Shown here: one piece after another, positions 15,205-18,320 of the stretch | Layout: each line of letters opens with the position of its first letter | How positions within the stretch are numbered: the first letter of the stretch is position 1 | From: an uncultured Cloacibacillus sp. | GTDB lineage: Bacteria; Synergistota; Synergistia; Synergistales; Synergistaceae | DNA: 18,320 nucleotides | Assembly: GCA_934511335.1 (NCBI GenBank) | Contig: CAKSWL010000009.1 | Coordinates: forward strand, 1 to 18,320 | Reading direction: 5' to 3' | The notes under the pieces: generated by a model | Databases searched by the model: none | What the model was told of the DNA's origin: nothing | What the model saw: only the letters and a program-made list of their open reading frames with translations | Made by a program: the position numbers and the translations under genes

Positions 15205-15425
15205 TTTACATGGACCTTGAGAAAATTTACCGGGAAAGGGGTATTCCCAACAAGTACATCCTCACGCTCGTCATCGCGGCGCGCGCGCGCCAGCTCAGCG
15301 AACGCAAGGACTTAGGCGGCGATGAGAAGTATATTTCAAGAGCGGTGGACGACGTGACCGAAGGCAAGATATCCTATAAGATAACCACCCCGCTTCCTAA
15401 GACAGAAGATGTCCCCGCGGCATAA
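15201..15425 (+). CDS. rpoZ: RNA polymerase omega subunit
   Basis: A 74-residue omega subunit that helps assemble RNA polymerase. NKYILTLVIAARARQLSE (about residues 17-34) is the conserved helix that binds the beta' subunit, followed by the usual VDDVTEGKISY. GGGAGG lies 7 nt before the ATG, which overlaps the gmk stop. The gmk-rpoZ-coaBC order is very common and supports the call. The last 17 nt overlap the start of coaBC in another frame. Confidence 0.9.
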   Translation: MIYMDLEKIYRERGIPNKYILTLVIAARARQLSERKDLGGDEKYISRAVDDVTEGKISYKITTPLPKTEDVPAA

Positions 15426-16620
15426 AAAAATACTCTTCGGCGTAAGCGGCGGCATCGCCGCTTATAAGGCGCCCGACCTGCTTCACGGCTGGGTGAAGAT
15501 GGGCTTTGAGGTGGAGACGATCCTCACGGAATCCGCCGAGGCTTTTGTCAGCCCGATGGTGCTTTCGACTCTCAGCAAGCGCCGCGTCTGGCGCGAGCGC
15601 GATTTCCTCTCGCCTGAATACGGCTGGCAGATACCGCATATAGCGCTTACCGACTGGGCCGACATCTTTGTGATCGCTCCCTGCACCGGCAACGTACTGC
15701 GGATGGCGGCGGAGGGGGACGGCGCGACGCTGCTCGGCGCGGCGCTGCTCGCTAACGAAAAACCGCTGCTGCTCTTTCCGGCGATGAACTGCAAGATGCT
15801 CTCAAGCGAAGCGGCGCGGCGGCATATGGAAACGCTCGCGGCCCGCGGCGCCGTCGTCGTGGACCCAGACAGCGGCATGCTCGCCTGCGGCTACGAGGGG
15901 AAAGGACGCCTGCCTGCCGCCTCGGTGATAAACGATTATGTGAAGATGGCGCTCTGCACGGACAAAGACCTCTTCGGCCTCCGCGTGGCGGTGACGGCGG
16001 GGCCCACGCACGAGTATATCGATCCCGTGCGCTATATAAGCAATCCCAGCAGCGGCAAAATGGGGTATGCAATCGCGCGCGCCGCCTGGCAGCGGGGGGC
16101 CGACGTCACCCTGATCACCGGGCCGACCTCCCTTACGCGGCCTGCGGGAATAAAGATAGTGGAGGTTGTGAGCGCCGACGATATGTATGAGGCCTGTATG
16201 AAGGCCTCAGAGGAGGCCGACGTCATTGTGAAGGCCGCCGCCGTCGGCGATTACCGGGCCGCCAGCCGCGCCGGCCAGAAAATCAAGCGTGGGGGGGCGC
16301 GTGAGTTTAACCTCGAGCTGGTCCAGAACCGGGATATCGCCGCCGCCCTCGGCCGAAAAAAGAGGCCGGGGCAGATACTTGTCGGTTTTGCCGCGGAGAC
16401 TCAGGATGTGATAGAGAACGCGCGGCGGAAGATGACGGAAAAGAACCTCGACATCGTCGTCTCCAACGACGTCCTCTCAAAGGGCGCCGGCTTCGCGGTG
16501 GACACGAACGTGATAACGATACTGGAACGCGGCGCGGAGCCGCTGTGTTTCTCCGGTACGAAGGAGGAGGCGGCCGACCGTCTGCTTGACGCAGTCGCCG
16601 CGCGTACCGCAAAACTATAA
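15409..16620 (+). CDS. coaBC: Bifunctional phosphopantothenoylcysteine decarboxylase / phosphopantothenate-cysteine ligase
   Basis: A 403-residue fused enzyme catalysing two consecutive steps of coenzyme A synthesis. The N-terminal CoaC flavoprotein shows GGIAAYK (14-20), the active-site H77 in IPHIALTDWAD, PAMN at 124-127, and the substrate-clamp cysteine C160 in LACGYEGKGR. The C-terminal CoaB part starts near residue 185 with VTAGPTHEYIDPVR, then ISNPSSGKMGYAIA, AAAVGDYR and the lysine motif KIKR. The start lies inside rpoZ (17 nt overlap). The stop codon shares its last A with the ATG of the following gene. All catalytic motifs look intact. Confidence 0.95.
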   Translation: MSPRHKKILFGVSGGIAAYKAPDLLHGWVKMGFEVETILTESAEAFVSPMVLSTLSKRRVWRERDFLSPEYGWQIPHIALTDWADIFVIAPCTGNVLRMAAEGDGATLLGAALLANEKPLLLFPAMNCKMLSSEAARRHMETLAARGAVVVDPDSGMLACGYEGKGRLPAASVINDYVKMALCTDKDLFGLRVAVTAGPTHEYIDPVRYISNPSSGKMGYAIARAAWQRGADVTLITGPTSLTRPAGIKIVEVVSADDMYEACMKASEEADVIVKAAAVGDYRAASRAGQKIKRGGAREFNLELVQNRDIAAALGRKKRPGQILVGFAAETQDVIENARRKMTEKNLDIVVSNDVLSKGAGFAVDTNVITILERGAEPLCFSGTKEEAADRLLDAVAARTAKL

Positions 16621-18320
16621 TGGCCCTTGTGCAGGCTGCGATCCCGGCCCCCTGGTGGACGCCTCTCACCTATAGCCATGACGAGCTCCTGCCCGAGGGC
16701 CTTCGCGTCTCAGTGCCCCTTGGCCGCGACAGGCGCGTCGCGGTGACGATAGCCGGCGACGCGCCGGAGGCGATCGACCAGCGGAGGCTGAAGGCCGTCG
16801 CCGGGGTCGTCGACGACAGCCCCGCCATTCCGGAAGAGCTCTGGCGGCTGGTCAAGTGGTTCGGAGAAACATGGTTCATCGGCACCGGCTTCGCGATGAA
16901 GACCATCCTTCCCACGAAATTTTTTACTGATGAAGAATTGCCGCCCCTGCCCGCGATAACGCCGGGAGAAAAAAAGTTTTCCGCAGATGACATATACTGC
17001 GCGGACCTTGCGCGCCGTTATGAATATTACCGGGAAATCCTTGCGGAGGGAGGGGCCTCTCTCGTACTCTTTCCCGAAGTGAAACTTGCCAAAGCCTTTT
17101 GGGATTCGCTGCCGAAGGAACTTCGCGGCGAAGGGGCTCTCTGGCCCGTCTCCGCGCCGGCGCAGTGGAAACTCTGGAAGAGCGCGCGGCTGGGAAAGCC
17201 GCGTTTCATCGTCGGCTCGCCTGGGGCGGCATTCGTGCCGCTCGCGGGGCTTTCCGTGATCGTGATGGACGAGGAAAATCAGGGCGGCTGGCGCACGCAG
17301 AGCCATCCGGTCTTTCATCTCCGCAGCCTGCTGGGGATGCGTGCGACCTTCGCAGGCGCGCGTTTCGTCCTCGGAGGGACGATGCCCTCCTCAAAGGGAT
17401 TTCTGCGCGCCGAGCCTCAGTGCGCGGAGGAGAAAAATGACGCCCGTCTGATATTTGTCAGCCTAAAGGATGCGCTCGCCTCCGAATTTGAGGCGCTGCG
17501 CGAGACGCTGCCGATAAGCGGACCGCTCATCAGAGAGACCGCCGAGGCGCGGAGGGGGGGGAAATGGGCGCTCTGGCTGCTTGACCGCAAGGGCTACGCC
17601 GGCGAGATCCTCTGTGAAGAGTGCGGCAAGACGCTGCGCTGCAAACGCTGCGGCGCCTCAATGCGCTGGGAGGAGAGCCGCCGCTTTCTTCGCTGTGTCG
17701 CCTGCGGGCGGAGGGAGCCGATCCCGGAGAGGTGCCCCAACTGCGGCGGCCTGCTGCTTGCCGGCGTGCGCCCCGGCCTCGAGGCGCTCTACGAGAGGGC
17801 GGAGGGCGCGCTAAAACACCTCTACAAGAACGTGCTCCTCATGCAGAACCAGGATGATAAGATGCCCGGCGCGGACGCACTGATGCGGGAGTATCCTGGC
17901 GGGGCACTGGTGATCGGCACGCGCCGGATATTATCGCTCTGCGACGAGCTTGCCCCCGCCGTCATCGGCTGGATCGACGCCGACGCCGAGGCGCGTTCGC
18001 CGGAATATGATGCGAAAGCCAGAGCCTACGCGATGCTCTGGGAATCGATGTGGCGCGGCAAAGGCTCACGGGAGAGAAAGATCGTCGTTCAGAGCCGCAG
18101 GCCGGGGCGCGAGTGGCAGGACGCCCTGCGGCGCGGCTGGCGTGTTTTCTGGCGGCGCGAGCTGAAAGAGCGCCGGGAATGGGAGCTGCCGCCCTTCACG
18201 CCGATGATAAAGATCACGATGCCGGTCGGAACGGCGGAAAAAATCGTGCCGCGGCTTGAGGAGGCGGCGATAGAATACTGGATTTCTGAGGAAAATAATG
18301 AAGAAATATGGGTACGTACC
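16620..18320 (+). CDS. priA: PriA-like primosomal protein lacking ATPase motifs (partial, runs off window)
   Basis: The frame is open for 567 codons to the window end. The N-terminus (LLPEGLRVSVPLGRDRRVAV and ELWRLVKWFGETWFIGTGF) matches the PriA 3'-DNA-binding and winged-helix parts. All eight zinc cysteines are present: C332, C335, C341, C344, C359, C362, C372 and C375, in the PriA order GYAGEILCEECGK ... PERCPNCGG. The helicase motifs are not. Where GVTGSGKTE should be (about residue 120) the text reads FSADDIYCADLA. DEEH has become DEEN (217-220), SATPS has become GGTMPS, the KGxDF motif reads RRILSLCDEL, and the QVAGRAGR region reads ESMWRGKGSRE. Position after coaBC is the usual one for priA. 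It is probably a structural restart protein without helicase activity. Confidence 0.85.
   Translation, partial: MALVQAAIPAPWWTPLTYSHDELLPEGLRVSVPLGRDRRVAVTIAGDAPEAIDQRRLKAVAGVVDDSPAIPEELWRLVKWFGETWFIGTGFAMKTILPTKFFTDEELPPLPAITPGEKKFSADDIYCADLARRYEYYREILAEGGASLVLFPEVKLAKAFWDSLPKELRGEGALWPVSAPAQWKLWKSARLGKPRFIVGSPGAAFVPLAGLSVIVMDEENQGGWRTQSHPVFHLRSLLGMRATFAGARFVLGGTMPSSKGFLRAEPQCAEEKNDARLIFVSLKDALASEFEALRETLPISGPLIRETAEARRGGKWALWLLDRKGYAGEILCEECGKTLRCKRCGASMRWEESRRFLRCVACGRREPIPERCPNCGGLLLAGVRPGLEALYERAEGALKHLYKNVLLMQNQDDKMPGADALMREYPGGALVIGTRRILSLCDELAPAVIGWIDADAEARSPEYDAKARAYAMLWESMWRGKGSRERKIVVQSRRPGREWQDALRRGWRVFWRRELKERREWELPPFTPMIKITMPVGTAEKIVPRLEEAAIEYWISEENNEEIWVRT

Overview
The window looks like chromosomal DNA of a GC-rich anaerobic bacterium, most likely a member of the Synergistota (Cloacibacillus/Synergistes-like). 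This rests on protein content and gene order, not on a phylogeny: an HcnA/HcnB-like amino-acid dehydrogenase with separate iron-sulfur subunits, an alanine/glycine:cation symporter, class 1B PyrK-PyrD, and the run yicC-remA-gmk-rpoZ-coaBC-priA. Coding DNA is GC-rich with strong ribosome binding sites. The promoter regions at 1920-2060 and 2650-3060 are strikingly AT-rich.

Layout. 1-1904 (minus): an operon for a 2Fe-2S subunit, an FAD/NAD(P) oxidoreductase and a 4Fe-4S ferredoxin cut by the window edge. 1905-3065: a divergent control region with a promoter for each side, a shared operator-like motif (ATACN3GTAT), a GC-rich segment without a convincing gene, and one copy of a ~235 bp repeat. 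3066-4556 (plus): the sodium:amino-acid symporter with its own terminator. 4736-5217: non-coding, with a good promoter. 5218-6367 (plus): a low-molecular-weight protein tyrosine phosphatase and a TRIC-type channel. 6352-6636: a two-way hairpin and a second, inverted copy of the repeat. 6637-7821 (minus): an iron-storage nanocompartment, encapsulated ferritin followed by its encapsulin shell. 7987-9717 (minus): adenine deaminase. 9826-13342 (plus): pyrK-pyrD-cmk-hflX. 13495-18320 (plus): yicC-remA-gmk-rpoZ-coaBC and a priA-like gene running off the window.

How the genes work together. The first operon and the symporter probably form an amino-acid uptake and oxidation unit under one regulator. 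EncFtn and encapsulin together oxidise and store iron inside a protein shell. The two long plus-strand clusters are housekeeping: pyrimidine and nucleotide supply, ribosome rescue, RNA turnover, RNA polymerase omega and coenzyme A synthesis. The most notable points are (1) the PriA homologue keeps its zinc-binding cysteines but has lost recognisable ATPase motifs, so it looks like a pseudohelicase; (2) the ATACN3GTAT motif lies in both halves of the divergent control region; (3) the inverted repeat pair has a conserved hairpin with a compensatory base-pair change.
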